From Mikania micrantha (lineage: Eukaryota > Streptophyta > Magnoliopsida > Asterales > Asteraceae): a stretch of DNA of 64,000 nt. Location: NCBI GenBank assembly GCA_009363875.1, contig CM018685.1:58167087-58231086 (forward strand), written 5' to 3'. This document shows positions 30,929-44,053 of the stretch, piece by piece. The translations under genes and the position numbers were made by a program. Each line of letters opens with the position of its first letter. Positions within the stretch are counted from its first letter, which is position 1. The notes under the pieces were generated by a model. That model saw nothing but the letters and a program-made list of their open reading frames with translations. It did not search any database and was not told where the DNA came from.

Positions 30929-33068
30929 TGTGATAACCAGGTATGAAGAATTACGTCAGCAGCGTATCAAGCACAATTGATTGTGTTTAAAATCCACGTT
31001 GAATTGGCAGCCGAAACTATTACGGGATGATAGTACGTGGAAAATGATGAATGTGGGCGAAAACGGTGCGCGAAACGGAGTTACGGATTGTCCGGAATCG
31101 CGAAATGAAGTTTACGTCGAAAAACGGGCGAAATTGCTCTTAGGCGTACGCCTAAGGTCGAGTGAAGACCCTAGGCGATGCGCGCGGGTTCGAATGAAAA
31201 TATCTGGTACCTTATTGCCGCGCGGTACGCCTTGTATGGGTGCACGTCGCCAGGCGATACGCCTGGGTGGGATTTGTCGAGCAAGTGGATAAAATATCAA
31301 CTTTTCACCATCATTATCATTTTCTAGCTTCCAGTCGACGATACCAGCACCAATCCACGAAAAATCTTCATTCAACTCACAAAATCTCTGTTTCGAAGCC
31401 TCTGGGACGTTTAGATCGCATCCAGAGACGTTAAAACAAGTTCTGATCATCATTTTATCCGTTGGAAACCGCCAGAATAGGTAATGGTTCATTTTAAACC
31501 TTCTAGTTTGGTTATGAATGATTAAATCTTAGTTTTGAACGTAATGATATAGTTAGGGTTGTTGATTATTGCGTAGATGATGGCTAGGATTGATTTTGAG
31601 TGACAAACTCGAACTGTTAATGGGTAAATCCTTGTTTTGAGCCGTTGTAATGTCCGGTTTGCATGGAATCATAACAATGGTTATAATGGTTTAAACCATT
31701 TGTTTGTGACTATGTATGTGATTAGTTTGATTAATCTTTGACATGCAACGTGAAAGTTGAGTGTTTTAAACTAATCACAATCATTAACATACTCACTGGA
31801 ACGATTATCTGACGTTTCTGATAATAGTCAGATCAGTATGTTAAACATGGTTATTAAACCTACTTTAATATTACATTTTGATATTCCATGATATTTGGGT
31901 AATCAATAACAAGGATTAATCATTACTAAGCCATTAAACTGTCTAGAGACTATCCTAGCAATTATAATCAACAACAATAACTATTTGGTTAATCTGAGAT
32001 TATACTGATTAATCAAGTGAGTCATCAACTTAGTATTAGGAATCTGAATCAGTATAGGTTCCTACATTATCATACATTGTATGATATTACACTAAAATAT
32101 GTAATTAAATACTAAACATCGGGTTGATGACTGTTAAGGCAATGTCTTTGACATTGGACGTTCAAAAGGATTTAATCAGCAAGTTAAAACATAAATAACT
32201 TATCCAACATAAACTAAATGCAGAATCATCATAATATCATCAGTTTGTGTTGTATTCTGCTACTATTGAATTATCAGGTGAGTTTCGTACAACCCCTTTT
32301 CTTTTTAATGTTTTATAAACATCGGGGTACTCTATAACTCATTTTCTGAACATATGATATGCATCATTGATATCTGTGTGATTTCATGTGACTTTTGTGT
32401 GATTTCATGGGATTTTGCCGTTAGTAACAACTATCACAGTATCAAAAGTCCTCATTCGTGAACTGTATCTAGTGAACCCATGTGGGGCCGAACAGGAACC
32501 ATTGATAGTATTATTGGCTGACAACCCATTTGCTGGGAGGATTGCATCTCCCCTGGTGTGAATGTTTGGTACCTGTTTCCATTACAACTTCTTAATGTTT
32601 GTGATAGACATTAAGATAATGAGGCATTAAGATATTTACCGACGGGTAGTATCTTCGTGAACGAACAACTGTCCGAAAGGAACTAGATACGGGTCCCATG
32701 GTTATCATGAACTGAGCATTTTGAGAACATACTTATCATATCATATTGTTTTAAATTGAACTGTCGAACTCACCAGCTTTGTGCTGACGTTTCCAACTTA
32801 ACATTTTTGCAGGACAACAGTGATGCCACGGTGAGGATGCACTTCACATAGTTGAACCCTAATGTAACATATTGTGTAATAAACTAAGTTGTTATATTAT
32901 TGTATTGACGAAACCTTTGTACTATATTTATTCTAAGTGAATCTGTGTGCTTTGATATCGGTTCAAGTAAGTCACACCTCATCTCTGAGACATCACCACT
33001 ATGCTTCCGCAACCGATAAAATGAGACTTGTGACATCATCTCAGGTGACGAGAGGTGGGGGTGTGACA
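30929..33068 (+). repeat. Gypsy-1 3' LTR
   Basis: 2140 bp, TGTGATAACC...GTGTGACA. It contains the perfect 18-bp palindrome CTTAGGCGTACGCCTAAG at 31139-31156, where the 5' LTR has one additional G in the centre. The antisense open frame 31112-31492 (also at 22302-22655) reflects the LTR sequence and has no known homology. Confidence 0.92.
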
Positions 33069-33149
33069 ATCCCCACTAGACTTATAGGACGAAATTCATC
33101 CAATGAAACTGCATCTTTACACTTAGGAATTAAAGCAATAAAAGATGAA
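33069..33149 (-). pseudogene. LINE ORF2 fragment between Gypsy-1 and Gypsy-2
   Basis: An 81-bp sliver encoding, on minus, SSFIALIPKCKDAVSL and DEFRPISLVGI. This is the conserved start of an L1 reverse transcriptase (the PKxxD..FRPISL block). Its left edge carries the Gypsy-1 duplication (33069-33073) and its right edge the Gypsy-2 duplication (33145-33149). It links the LINE pieces at 51.9 and 22.1 kb in frame. Confidence 0.9.
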
Positions 33150-33156
33150 TGTCACA

Positions 33157-34007
33157 TGTAACAACTGCATATTTATTTTTTATAAAACATATTGTTTAAT
33201 ATTATAATTTTAAATATTTAGTTATCATATACACATATATGACACTTACATACTAATAAGTAACGAGTAAAATAATTGTTAAAAAGTTTTGACACACTTA
33301 TCCGGTCAGTTAATGTTATAGGGGACCGCTCAAAATTAATAAAATATATTATAATTAAACTTTCTCCGTTTTTAACGAAACTTAGGTCAAAACGTAGAGA
33401 AAAATGAGCTGATCCCAGCAGTATTTTTAGAATTTTATAAAGTATCATATTTTAAAAGTTATAAGAGAAAAACAAAATTTGAGCTAAATTAATTATAATA
33501 ATAAAATAATAATAATATTAAAATATTCAAAAGTCACATGTCGAAATTGAAAATTTAAGTTTCGTGGAAGCATCAAACATATTTTGAATCAATTAACAAC
33601 GTACACGTAGAAAACCTATACCTACGATTTCCTTCGTCGTTAAGTTTTTAATTGCCTATAAATACTTAAAATTTCACTTTCATTCGAAAGCATACGTACA
33701 AAAATATATACACACAAATTGAGAACAAATTTGAAGATTTGGAGGCTAGGAGGTGCTGATCAGTATAAAAGGGTCAAGATTAAGGAGTCAGTACGTTTAG
33801 GTATATTATCTAATCTTTAGTTAAACTAATAAATTTAAAGTTTTATTAAAATATTAACTTATAGGGTTACAGTTGAGATCCAACCCTATGAATATATTAA
33901 AAATTTTAGTTTACTTAAAATAATAATAACAATAGTAATATTAATTATCATCGTAATAAAAATAATATAATAATATAATAATAATTATTACTATCATCGT
34001 AGTAAAA

Positions 34008-34039
<32 letters not shown>

Positions 34040-35124
34040 AATACAATCGTAATAATAATATTATTATTAATAATAATAAATAAATAAATTTTCTATGCAG
34101 AATAATTATAAAATTGATTAAGCAGAAACGCTGCCCAAAATTTTATTGCGAAGTTCTAATCTGTTACCCAGCCAATCAAAAATTCAGGTGAATACATCTA
34201 ACTTGTTTTTAAATTTATAAATGAATTTTTATGAGCATGTATGTTTAACTTTGACGCATAAAGGGATACTATTAGACCAGCATTTAGGCCATTAGTATAC
34301 GTATGATTTGCAAATCGTATCCGCTATGGGTGAAATTCCCATACGTGGCTGGTAACGTGGGCTGGAAGGTTATACGTAAGACGCACTCCGCAGGCAACCT
34401 AACCAGTGACGGGCTGTGGGCTGGAGGGAACAAACGTAAGACGCACTCCGCTGTTGTTCCTAACCAGTGACAGTACAAACCAGGGTATGCAGTGGTTGTA
34501 ACGATCAGTGAAATAACCTGCTAAATGTATAGTATTGCCAATAATAATTATGGTTAAAGGACCGAACAAGCTATGCTTACATATCGAGTCTGTTATTTGT
34601 ATTCACCAACATTATGTTGACGTTTTATTTTTAAAAACTTTTCAGATAATAATGAAATGTAAAAGAAAGGCAAGATTAGAGATTCTTGGCCTATGACGCC
34701 TTGAATAGGATCTTGTAGTAAGACCATGGAGCTATTGGAGCTATGCCTCCAAATCTTGTATAAACCAGATATTATAAAATGATGTATAATATGGGTTTGT
34801 GAAAAGCTGGTTTATTATAATATGAAATGATGATATTCATACTTATACGTATGAAATTTTGTGAAATTCCTGAAAAGTTATTTATGAAAAGTTATTTTAT
34901 AAAAATTGTGACAGTAAGGTTTTTTCATACCCATGCGTATGAATTATTTAGAAATTATGAAACATATGGTTTTCACATCTATGCATGTGAATTATTTACA
35001 AAATTATGAATTAATGAAACAACGCTTCCGCTGATTAAAAAGAATAATAAACTCTGACCGAGACATATCTATGAAACCAATTCGGGTCACAGCGCCCGGG
35101 TCGCCAAGAGCCCGGGGTGTGACA
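33157..35124 (+). repeat. Gypsy-3 5' LTR
   Basis: 1968 bp, TGTAACAACTG...GTGTGACA. It has an AAT/TA-rich microsatellite zone (33935-34090), two direct copies of a ~60-bp block containing acgtaagacgcactccgc (34374 and 34434) and a candidate leader intron (GT at 34188, AG ending 34645). Confidence 0.93.
33657..33664 (+). promoter_or_regulatory. TATA box of Gypsy-3 LTR promoter
   Basis: TATAAATA in a GCC/ACTT context. The identical site is at 40386-40393 in the 3' LTR. Transcription would begin about 30 bases downstream, around 33690-33700. Confidence 0.65.
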
Positions 35125-35127
35125 GGT

Positions 35128-35139
35128 TGGTATCAGAGC
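35128..35139 (+). other. Gypsy-3 primer-binding site
   Basis: TGGTATCAGAGC, three bases after the LTR, complementary to the 3' end of initiator tRNA-Met. Confidence 0.85.
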
Positions 35140-35344
35140 TCCTGGTTTTAGCGAAATAGGTACTAATGATAGTATCTAAGTTTTAACCGAATTAAGATAA
35201 GTGCCTATCAAAGGAATATGTAGAATAGTATACTTGAAATACTAACAATGATTGAAATAACATGATGAATTCTGATGATAGCTTACAAGCTAAATTACGA
35301 TGAATTATTTTTAAGACATTGTCAAATATCATATTTTGTAGACA

Positions 35345-38300
35345 ATGTCTCGAAACCAAAATTCTGGCGGACCGTCTGCAAATACTCGTGGGCGAAAGAG
35401 AACGCACACGGATGCTAATGAACCTGTGATTCAAAAGGCTGAACTCAAGGAAATAATAGCAAAGGAAATTAAGGACGCAATTCCAACGATTATTGCAGCT
35501 ATGAAAAATAATGAAAATTCGAATCCAGAGAACACAGTGACAAAAGCAAAAGAGGTGTCTGGTTCGAACAATGAAAATATAGAAGTTTCTAGTTTGAAAC
35601 GTTTCAAAACTGAGGGATGTTCATATAAGACATTCCAATCTTGTAAACCTCCCGAGTTCGCTGGAACGGAAGGAGCTGTGGTAGCATTACGATGGCTCGA
35701 AAAGATTGAAGCGGTACTTGCAATTAGCAAATGTGCTGAAGAAGATATGGTTCTTTATGCTTCAAATTCTTTTAAAGATGGAGCGTTAGAGTGGTGGAAC
35801 TCCATTATTCAAACTAAAGGCAGAACCAATGCGTGTGCTATGACTTGGGAAAGTTTTTGGGATCTCGTAACCCGAAAGTTTTGCCCAATGAATGAGAAGG
35901 AACAAATCGAGAGAAAATTCCTGAATCACCGCATGGTCGGTGCTGGGCATCGTGAGTACACTTCCAAGTACTTTGAGTATGCTCGATTGGTGCCACATCT
36001 TGTGACACCGGAATCAAACCTTATCAGTCGTTACATATGGGGACTGGCAAGCGAAATACGTGACATGGTTAAGGCTGCTATGCCTCAGACCATTGATTCA
36101 GCTGTTGAACTGGCAGGGTTGCTTACGGATGGAATGGTAAGAACCCAAGAGGAAAAGAAAAGCCAAGAGGCAATCCAAAAGGTTGATCAAAGTTCAAAAA
36201 GACCTGTAGGAAAATTTGTGAAGAAAAAAGGAGGCAGTGGTACATTCCCGCGATGTAAAACGTGTGGGAAAAAGCATCTGGGAAAGTGTAATAGGGCAAA
36301 GTATTGTAGCCACTGTAAAATGACGGGACATTCTTTGGAAGAATGTAGAAGGAAGGTGATGGTGACGTGCTTTAACTGCAACGAACCGGGACACTACCGA
36401 AATGAGTGTCCTAAATTGAATAAAGTGAGCGGAACTAGCGGGACTGGTGGTTCAGGAGCAAAAGCTGATACAAATGCAAAGAAGACAACTCGAGCTTTTG
36501 TTCTTAATTCAAAAGAAGCTGTGGACATGCCGGATGTCATTACCGGTACGTTTCTTATCAATAATGTTTATGCTAAGGTTTTGTTTGATTCGGGAGCAAA
36601 TCAATGTTTTATTGATTATGAATTTTGTAAGCTTCTAAATGAACCACTAGTGAAATTAGAGAAGCCTTATCAGGTAGAAACCGCAAATGGTGATGTAGTC
36701 AAAATAGATGAAGTATTAATAAATGGTAAGATCACACTATTTAAGCACAACATACCTGTGAAATTCTTACCAATGAAATTGGCCGGTTTTGATGCGGTAA
36801 TTGGAATGGATTGGTTAGCTACAAACCAAGCCTGTATCTTATGCGACACTAAATCCATTGAAGTTCGTATTCCAACGGGAGGGAAATTGATCATCAAAGG
36901 TGATAAGCCAACGAATAATGTTGGAATCATTTCAATGATCAATGCTACAAAATCTCTAAACAAAGGTTGTTTAGCTTACCTAGTCTCAGTCACAACTAAG
37001 GATCAAGAAAAGAAGAAACTGAAAGATGTACCTGTTGTAGCTGAATTTCCCGACGTGTTTCCAGATGAATTGCCTGGTTTACCACCAGAACGTGAAGTAG
37101 AATTCAATATAAATCTGGTACCAGGTACTGCCCCAATTGCTAAATCTCCTTATAGATTGGCACCGACGGAGATGAAAGAGCTCAAGAAACAATTAGACGA
37201 GCTATTGGAAAAAGGTTTTATCCGACCCAGCTCATCACCTTGGGGAGCTCCAATCTTATTCGTCAAGAAGAAAGATGGGTCGATGCGAATGTGCATTGAT
37301 TATAGGGAGCTAAATAAGGTAACAATTAAGAACAAGTATCCACTTCCACGAATTGATGATTTATTCGATCAACTTCAAGGAGCTTGTCATTTTTCTAAAA
37401 TTGATCTTCGATCAGGATATCATCAACTGAAAGTCCAGGAAGAAGATATTCCTAAAACTGCTTTCCGTACAAGGTATGGGCATTATGAGTTCACTGTTAT
37501 GCCTTTTGGACTTACAAATGCTCCAGCTGCCTTTATGGATATGATGAACCGGATATGCAAACCTTATCTGGACAAATTCATCATTGTGTTCATTGATGAT
37601 ATTCTTATTTATTCAAAAACACCCGAAGATCATGCTATACATCTTAGAACTCTACTTGAATTACTAAGACAAGAGAAATTGTATGCTAAATTCTCCAAAT
37701 GTGAGTTCTGGCTCACTGAAGTACAATTTCTAGGGCATGTTATTAATGCTCAAGGTATTCAAGTGGATCCGTCTAAGATAGAGGCTATTACCAAATGGGA
37801 GAACCCCAAGTCACCAACGGAGGTGCGTAGTTTCTTAGGCTTGGCGGGTTATTATCGACGATTTATTCAGAATTTCTCCCGAATAGCCGTTCCTCTCACC
37901 TCATTGACTCGAAAATCTGTAAAATTTGAGTGGGGTACTAAGCAAATTGAAGCATTTCAAATTCTTAAAGATAAGTTGACTCACGCTCCAATCCTAGCAT
38001 TACCTGAAGGTGTTGAAGACTTTGTTGTCTATTGTGATGCTTCTCACACAGGATTAGGATGTGTATTGATGCAAAGAAACAAGGTGATTGCTTATGCATC
38101 ACGTCAACTGAAGACGCATGAGAAAAATTACGCAACTCATGATCTGGAATTAGGCGCCATAATCTTTGCATTAAAGTTATGGAGACACTATCTGTACGGA
38201 GTTCATTTCACAGTTTATACTGATCACAAGAGTTTAAAGTATATATTTGATCAGAAGGAACTGAATATGCGACAACGAAGATGGATGGAAACTTTGAATG

Positions 38301-39850
38301 ATTATGACTGTGAAATTATCTATCATGAAGGAAAGGCAAATGTGGTTGCCGATGCCTTAAGTCGAAAGGAGGTAGAGAAACCGAGAAAAGTACGTGCTTT
38401 ACGGCTAGAACTTCAAGTCGATTTGCTTAATCAAATTAAAGAAGCACAAAAACAAGCCAAAGAGGATGAAAACAAGGAAAAAGAAGGAATGAAGGGCATG
38501 ACTGAACAACTGGTCGAAGGAGATGATGAAATTCTTCGAATGAACACAAGAATCTGGGTGCCAGTCACTGGCGGCTTAAGAGAAAGAATATTGGAAGAAG
38601 CACATAAATCTAAATACATGATGCACCCAGGAGGCGATAAAATGTATAAGAATCTGAAAGAGAACTATTGGTGGATTGGCATGAAGAAAGATATTGCCGC
38701 ATATGTTGCAAGATGTTTAACTTGTTCACAAGTTAAAGCTGAACACCAGAAACCTTCTGGTATGTTGCAACAACTGGAACTGCCTGTTTGGAAATGGGAA
38801 ATGATAACTATGGATTTTATAACCAAACTTCCTCGAACAAGTCGTGGAAATGATACTATTTGGGTTATTGTTGATAGACTGACCAAGTCTGCTCATTTCT
38901 TAGCAATGAAAGAAACTTACTCAATGGATAGGCTAGCACAGTTATATGTAAATGAGATTGTATCATTACACGGTGTGCCATTATCCATTGTGTCAGATAG
39001 GGATAGCCGTTTTACATCTCGATTCTGGCAAAGTTTTCAAAAAGCTCTCGGAACACGTTTGAATTTCAGCACTGCTTATCATCCACAAACTGATGGGCAG
39101 AGCGAAAGAACAATCCAAACATTGGAAGACATGCTTCGAGCTTGTGTGATAGAATTTGGAGGAAGCTGGGATGACCACTTACCTCTAATGGAATTCTCTT
39201 ACAATAATAGTTATCACTCAAGTATTCAGACTACACCGTTTGAAGCTCTCTACGGTAGAAAATGTCGAACACCGGTATGTTGGTCTGAAATTGGTGAAAA
39301 TCAGTTGTCTGGTCCAGAAATCGTGCAAGAAACAACTGACAAAGTCTTTCAAATTAGAGAAAGATTGAAGGCGGCTAGAGATCGACAAAAGAGCTATGCA
39401 GATCGAAGAAGAAAGCCATTAGAATTCAATGTTGATGATAAAGTGCTACTCAAAGTTTCACCATGGAAAGGAGTAGTATGATTCGGCAAAAAGGGAAAGT
39501 TAAGTCCACGTTATGTCGGACCATTTAAAATTCTCAAAAGAATCGGACCGGTGGCCTATAAACTTGAACTACCGGTAGAAATGGCCGGAGTACATGATGT
39601 GTTTCACGTTTCTAATCTCCGAAAATGTTTGGCCGATGAATCTTTGTTAATGCCTCTTCAAGACGTTGAAGTAAATGAAAAATTAAAATTTATGGAGCAA
39701 CCACTTCAAATCGAAGACCGTCGAGAAAAGAAACTCAAGCGTAAAAAGTTGGTGTTAGTTAAGGTTAAGTAGGATTCCAGACGTGGTCCTGAATACACAT
39801 GGGAACTGGAATCTGAAATGAGAAAGAAATATCCACACCTATTCCAATAA
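35345..39850 (+). pseudogene. Gypsy-3 gag-pol-chromodomain polyprotein, two nonsense codons
   Basis: One frame runs from ATG 35345 (MSRNQNSGGPSANTRGRKRT) for 1378 residues. Gag core is about 90-270; zinc-binding region near 298-355 includes CFNCNEPGHYRNEC at about 342; protease DSG near 415; reverse transcriptase about 600-780 with FIDD near 749; RNase H with YCDAS near 896; integrase HHCC finger near 1085-1135 and a DDE core ending at QSERTIQTLE. It is stopped by TGA at 39479-39481, where the family has CGA (arginine before FGKKGKL). The same frame continues through the linker to a TAG at 39770-39772, where tryptophan is expected, then the rest of the chromodomain (RRGPEYTWE) to a TAA near 39848. 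Both lesions are transitions of the kind caused by deamination of methylcytosine. Everything else is intact. Confidence 0.94.
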
Positions 39851-39873
39851 TCTCGAGGACGAGATTAAAACAA

Positions 39874-39885
39874 AGGTGGGGAGAA
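39874..39885 (+). other. Gypsy-3 polypurine tract
   Basis: AAGGTGGGGAGAA lies directly before the 3' LTR start. Confidence 0.8.
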
Positions 39886-40738
39886 TGTAACAACTGCATA
39901 TTTATTTTTTATAAAACATATTGTTTAATATTATAATTTTAAATATTTAGTTATCATATACACATATATGACACTTACATACTAATAAGTAACGAGTAAA
40001 ATAATTGTTAAAAAGTTTTGACACACTTATCCGGTCAGTTAATGTTATAGGGGACCGCTCAAAATTAATAAAATATATTATAATTAAACTTTCTCCGTTT
40101 TTAACGAAACTTAGGTCAAAACGTAGAGAAAAATGAGCTGATCCCAGCAGTATTTTTAGAATTTTATAAAGTATCATATTTTAAAAGTTATAAGAGAAAA
40201 ACAAAATTTGAGCTAAATTAATTATAATAATAAAATAATAATAATATTAAAATATTCAAAAGTCACATGTCGAAATTGAAAATTTAAGTTGCGTGGAAGC
40301 ATCAAACATATTTTGAATCAATTAACAACGTACACGTAGAAAACCTATACCTACGATTTCCTTCGTCGTTAAGTTTTTAATTGCCTATAAATACTTAAAA
40401 TTTCACTTTCATTCGAAAGCATACGTACAAAAATATATACACACAAATTGAGAACAAATTTGAAGATTTGGAGGCTAGGAGGTGCTGATCAGTATAAAAG
40501 GGTCAAGATTAAGGAGTCAGTACGTTTAGGTATATTATCTAATCTTTAGTTAAACTAATAAATTTAAAGTTTTATTAAAATATTAACTTATAGGGTTACA
40601 GTTGAGATCCAACCCTATGAATATATTAAAAATTTTAGTTTACTTAAAATAATAATAACAATAGTAATATTAATTATCATCGTAATAAAAATAATATAAT
40701 AATATAATAATAATTATTACTATCATCGTAGTAAAATA

Positions 40739-40770
<32 letters not shown>

Positions 40771-41855
40771 AATACAATCGTAATAATAATATTATTATTA
40801 ATAATAATAAATAAATAAATTTTCTATGCAGAATAATTATAAAATTGATTAAGCAGAAACGCTGCCCAAAATTTTATTGCGAAGTTCTAATCTGTTACCC
40901 AGCCAATCAAAAATTCAGGTGAATACATCTAACTTGTTTTTAAATTTATAAATGAATTTTTATGAGCATGTATGTTTAACTTTGACGCATAAAGGGATAC
41001 TATTAGACCAGCATTTAGGCCATTAGTATACGTATGATTTGCAAATCGTATCCGCTATGGGTGAAATTCCCATACGTGGCTGGTAACGTGGGCTGGAAGG
41101 TTATACGTAAGACGCACTCCGCAGGCAACCTAACCAGTGACGGGCTGTGGGCTGGAGGGAACAAACGTAAGACGCACTCCGCTGTTGTTCCTAACCAGTG
41201 ACAGTACAAACCAGGGTATGCAGTGGTTGTAACGATCAGTGAAATAACCTGCTAAATGTATAGTATTGCCAATAATAATTATGGTTAAAGGACCGAACAA
41301 GCTATGCTTACATATCGAGTCTGTTATTTGTATTCACCAACATTATGTTGACGTTTTATTTTTAAAAACTTTTCAGATAATAATGAAATGTAAAAGAAAG
41401 GCAAGATTAGAGATTCTTGGCCTATGACGCCTTGAATAGGATCTTGTAGTAAGACCATGGAGCTATTGGAGCTATGCCTCCAAATCTTGTATAAACCAGA
41501 TATTATAAAATGATGTATAATATGGGTTTGTGAAAAGCTGGTTTATTATAATATGAAATGATGATATTCATACTTATACGTATGAAATTTTGTGAAATTC
41601 CTGAAAAGTTATTTATGAAAAGTTATTTTATAAAAATTGTGACAGTAAGGTTTTTTCATACCCATGCGTATGAATTATTTAGAAATTATGAAACATATGG
41701 TTTTCACATCTATGCATGTGAATTATTTACAAAATTATGAATTAATGAAACAACGCTTCCGCTGATTAAAAAGAATAATAAACTCTGACCGAGACATATC
41801 TATGAAACCAATTCGGGTCACAGCGCCCGGGTCGCCAAGAGCCCGGGGTGTGACA
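39886..41855 (+). repeat. Gypsy-3 3' LTR
   Basis: 1970 bp, nearly identical to the 5' LTR, and it differs by one TA unit in the microsatellite. It is followed at once by TCACA and then Gypsy-2 LTR sequence. Confidence 0.93.
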
Positions 41856-41860
41856 TCACA

Positions 41861-43990
41861 CCCCCACCTCTCGTCACCTGAGATGATGTCACATGTCACA
41901 CTGAAGAGGTTGCGGAAGCATAGTGGTGATGTCTCAGAGATGAGGGGTGACTTACTTGAACCGATAACACAGCACACAGGTTAACTTAAAATAAATATAT
42001 TACAAGGGTTTCGCAAAAACATCAACTTAACAGCTAAGTTTATTACACAATCTGATACATTAAAGTTCTACTAAGTGAAGTGCATCCTCACCAAGTCATC
42101 ACCGTTGTCCTACAAAAATGTTTAGTTTAAAACGTCAGCACAAAGCTGGTGAGTTCGACAGTTCAATTAGAACAATATGATATGATAAGTAATGTTCACA
42201 AAAATTTCAGTTCTGGATAACCATGGGACCCGTATCTAGTTCCTTTCGGACAGTTGTTTGTTCACGAAGATACTACCCGTCGGTAAATATCTTAATGCCT
42301 CATTATCTTAATGTCTATCACTAACATTAAGAAGTTGTTAGGAAACAGGTACCAAACATTCACACCAGGGGAGATGCAATCCTCCCAGCAAATGGGTTGT
42401 CAGCCAATAGTACTATCAATGGTTCATGTTCGGCCGCACATGGGTTCACTAGATACAGTTCACGAATGAGGACTTTTGATACTGTGATAGTTGTTACTAA
42501 CGGCAAAATCCCATGAAATCACACAAAATGTCACATGAAATCACACAGATATCAGTGATGCATATCATATGTTCAGAAAATGAGTTACAGAGTTACCCCG
42601 ATGTTTATAAAACAAGAAAGAGAAAAGGGGTTGTACGAAACTCACTTGATGTCTCAAATAGTAGAAACACACGCAACTGGTGCTATTGATGAGATTCTGC
42701 ATTAGTTATGATTGATATGTTATTAATGTTTTAACTTACTGATTAAATCTTCTTGAACGTCCAATGTCAAAGACATTGCCTTTATAGTCATCAAACCAAT
42801 ATAAGATTTCTAATGACTGTCTTAATAGCATATCATACAGTGTATGATAATGTAGGAACCTATACTGATTCAGGTTCCCGATACTAGGTTGATGACACCC
42901 TTGATTAATCCGTATAATCTCAGATTAACCAAATAGTTAATGTTGTTGATTCTAATGCTAAAGCAGTTCCTAGACAGGTTAATGGCTTAGGAATGATCAA
43001 TCCTTGTTATTGATTACCCAAATATCATGGAATATCATAATGTAGTATTAAAATAGGTTTAATAACCATGTTTAACATACTAATCTGACTGTTATCAGTA
43101 ACATCAGATAATCGTTCCAATAAGTATGTTAATGATTGTGATTAGTTTAAAGCACCCAACTTTCACGTTGCATGTCAAGGATTAATCAAACTAATCACCT
43201 ACATTGTCACAATCAAATGGTTTAAACCATTATAACCATTGTTATGATCTCATGCAAACCGGGCATTACAACGGCTCAAAACAAGGATTTACCCGTTAAC
43301 AGTTCGAGTTAATCATTTATAATCAATCCTAGCCATCATCTAGGCAATAATCAACAACCCTAACTATCCCATTACGTTCAAAATCAAGATTTAATCAATA
43401 AAAATCAAACTAGAAGGTTTAAAATGAACCATTACCTATTCTGACGGATTCCAGCGGATGAAAAGATGATCTGGACTCGTATTAACGTTCCCGGATGCGA
43501 TATAAATGTTCCAGAGACTTTAAAACAAAGATTTGAGGTGTTGGATGATGAATTTTTCGAAGGTGGTGGTGGTGTCGTCGACTGGAAGCAACAAGAAGAT
43601 GATGATGATTGATGAAATCTGATCTTTTTAAGCAAGTTGGCGACATCCCCATCCGTCGCGTACCGCGGGGAAACAAAAAGTAGGCTTCGCGTACCGCGGA
43701 GGAATCCGGAGAAATGTCAGATATTTTCAAGCATCGCGTACCGCGAAGAACCCTCAACTCCTCCATCGCGTACCACGAAGACCAATTTTTTCCATTTTTC
43801 GACAGAAACTTCGTTCTGCGATTCCGGACCATCCGTAACTCCGTTTTGTACGCAGTTTTCGCCCACGTTCATCATTTCTCGCATACTATCATCCCACAAT
43901 AATTTCGATTGTCAACTCCGCATGAATTTTAAACACGATCACATGTGCTCATTTCTTTGATGACGTAATTCTTCGTACACAGTTATCACA
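41861..43990 (-). repeat. Gypsy-2 3' LTR (main part)
   Basis: With 33150-33156 this forms a ~2.14-kb LTR, read on minus TGTGATAACTG...GGTGTGACA. U3 holds four copies of a tcgcgtaccgcg(a/g) palindromic motif at about 43656, 43686, 43733 and 43764. The last copy is altered (accacg) only in this LTR. Confidence 0.9.
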
Positions 43991-44003
43991 GTCTCCTCCT
44001 GTT
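43991..44003 (-). other. Gypsy-2 polypurine tract
   Basis: On minus AACAGGAGGAGAC, identical to the Gypsy-1 tract, next to the 3' LTR. Confidence 0.85.
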
Positions 44004-44053
44004 AGAAAAATTTCGTCCCGAAATTTAGTGAAGACTTACTCGATAACAATTGA

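Larger units (their letters stand above)
22104..33068 (+). mobile_element. Gypsy-1: chromodomain LTR retrotransposon with extra 5' ORF, 11 kb
   Basis: LTRs are at 22104-24231 and 30929-33068. The target duplication ATCCC is at 22099-22103 and 33069-33073. Order: 5' LTR, PBS, extra ORF (24582-25310), 23-bp tandem array, gag, protease, reverse transcriptase, RNase H, integrase, chromodomain, PPT, 3' LTR. A C-terminal chromodomain and LTRs over 2 kb suggest the Tekay/Del chromovirus lineage (inference from family knowledge). Between the LTRs I count roughly four substitutions, a 13-bp loss in the 5' LTR between GCGAAA repeats and one extra G, so the insertion is recent. Two single-base deletions break gag-pol. 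Inserted in the LINE reverse transcriptase. Confidence 0.95.
33157..41855 (+). mobile_element. Gypsy-3: young chromodomain LTR retrotransposon nested in Gypsy-2
   Basis: LTRs are at 33157-35124 and 39886-41855. The target duplication TCACA is at 33152-33156 and 41856-41860. It landed two bases inside the Gypsy-2 terminus, which explains why LINE sequence lies to its left and Gypsy-2 LTR to its right. I see one substitution (33570/40291, T versus G in 'aagtttcg/aagttgcg') and one TA-repeat difference between LTRs of almost 2 kb, so insertion is very recent. It is a different family from Gypsy-1/2: no extra 5' ORF, no 23-bp array, only 220 bp between LTR and gag. Confidence 0.96.
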
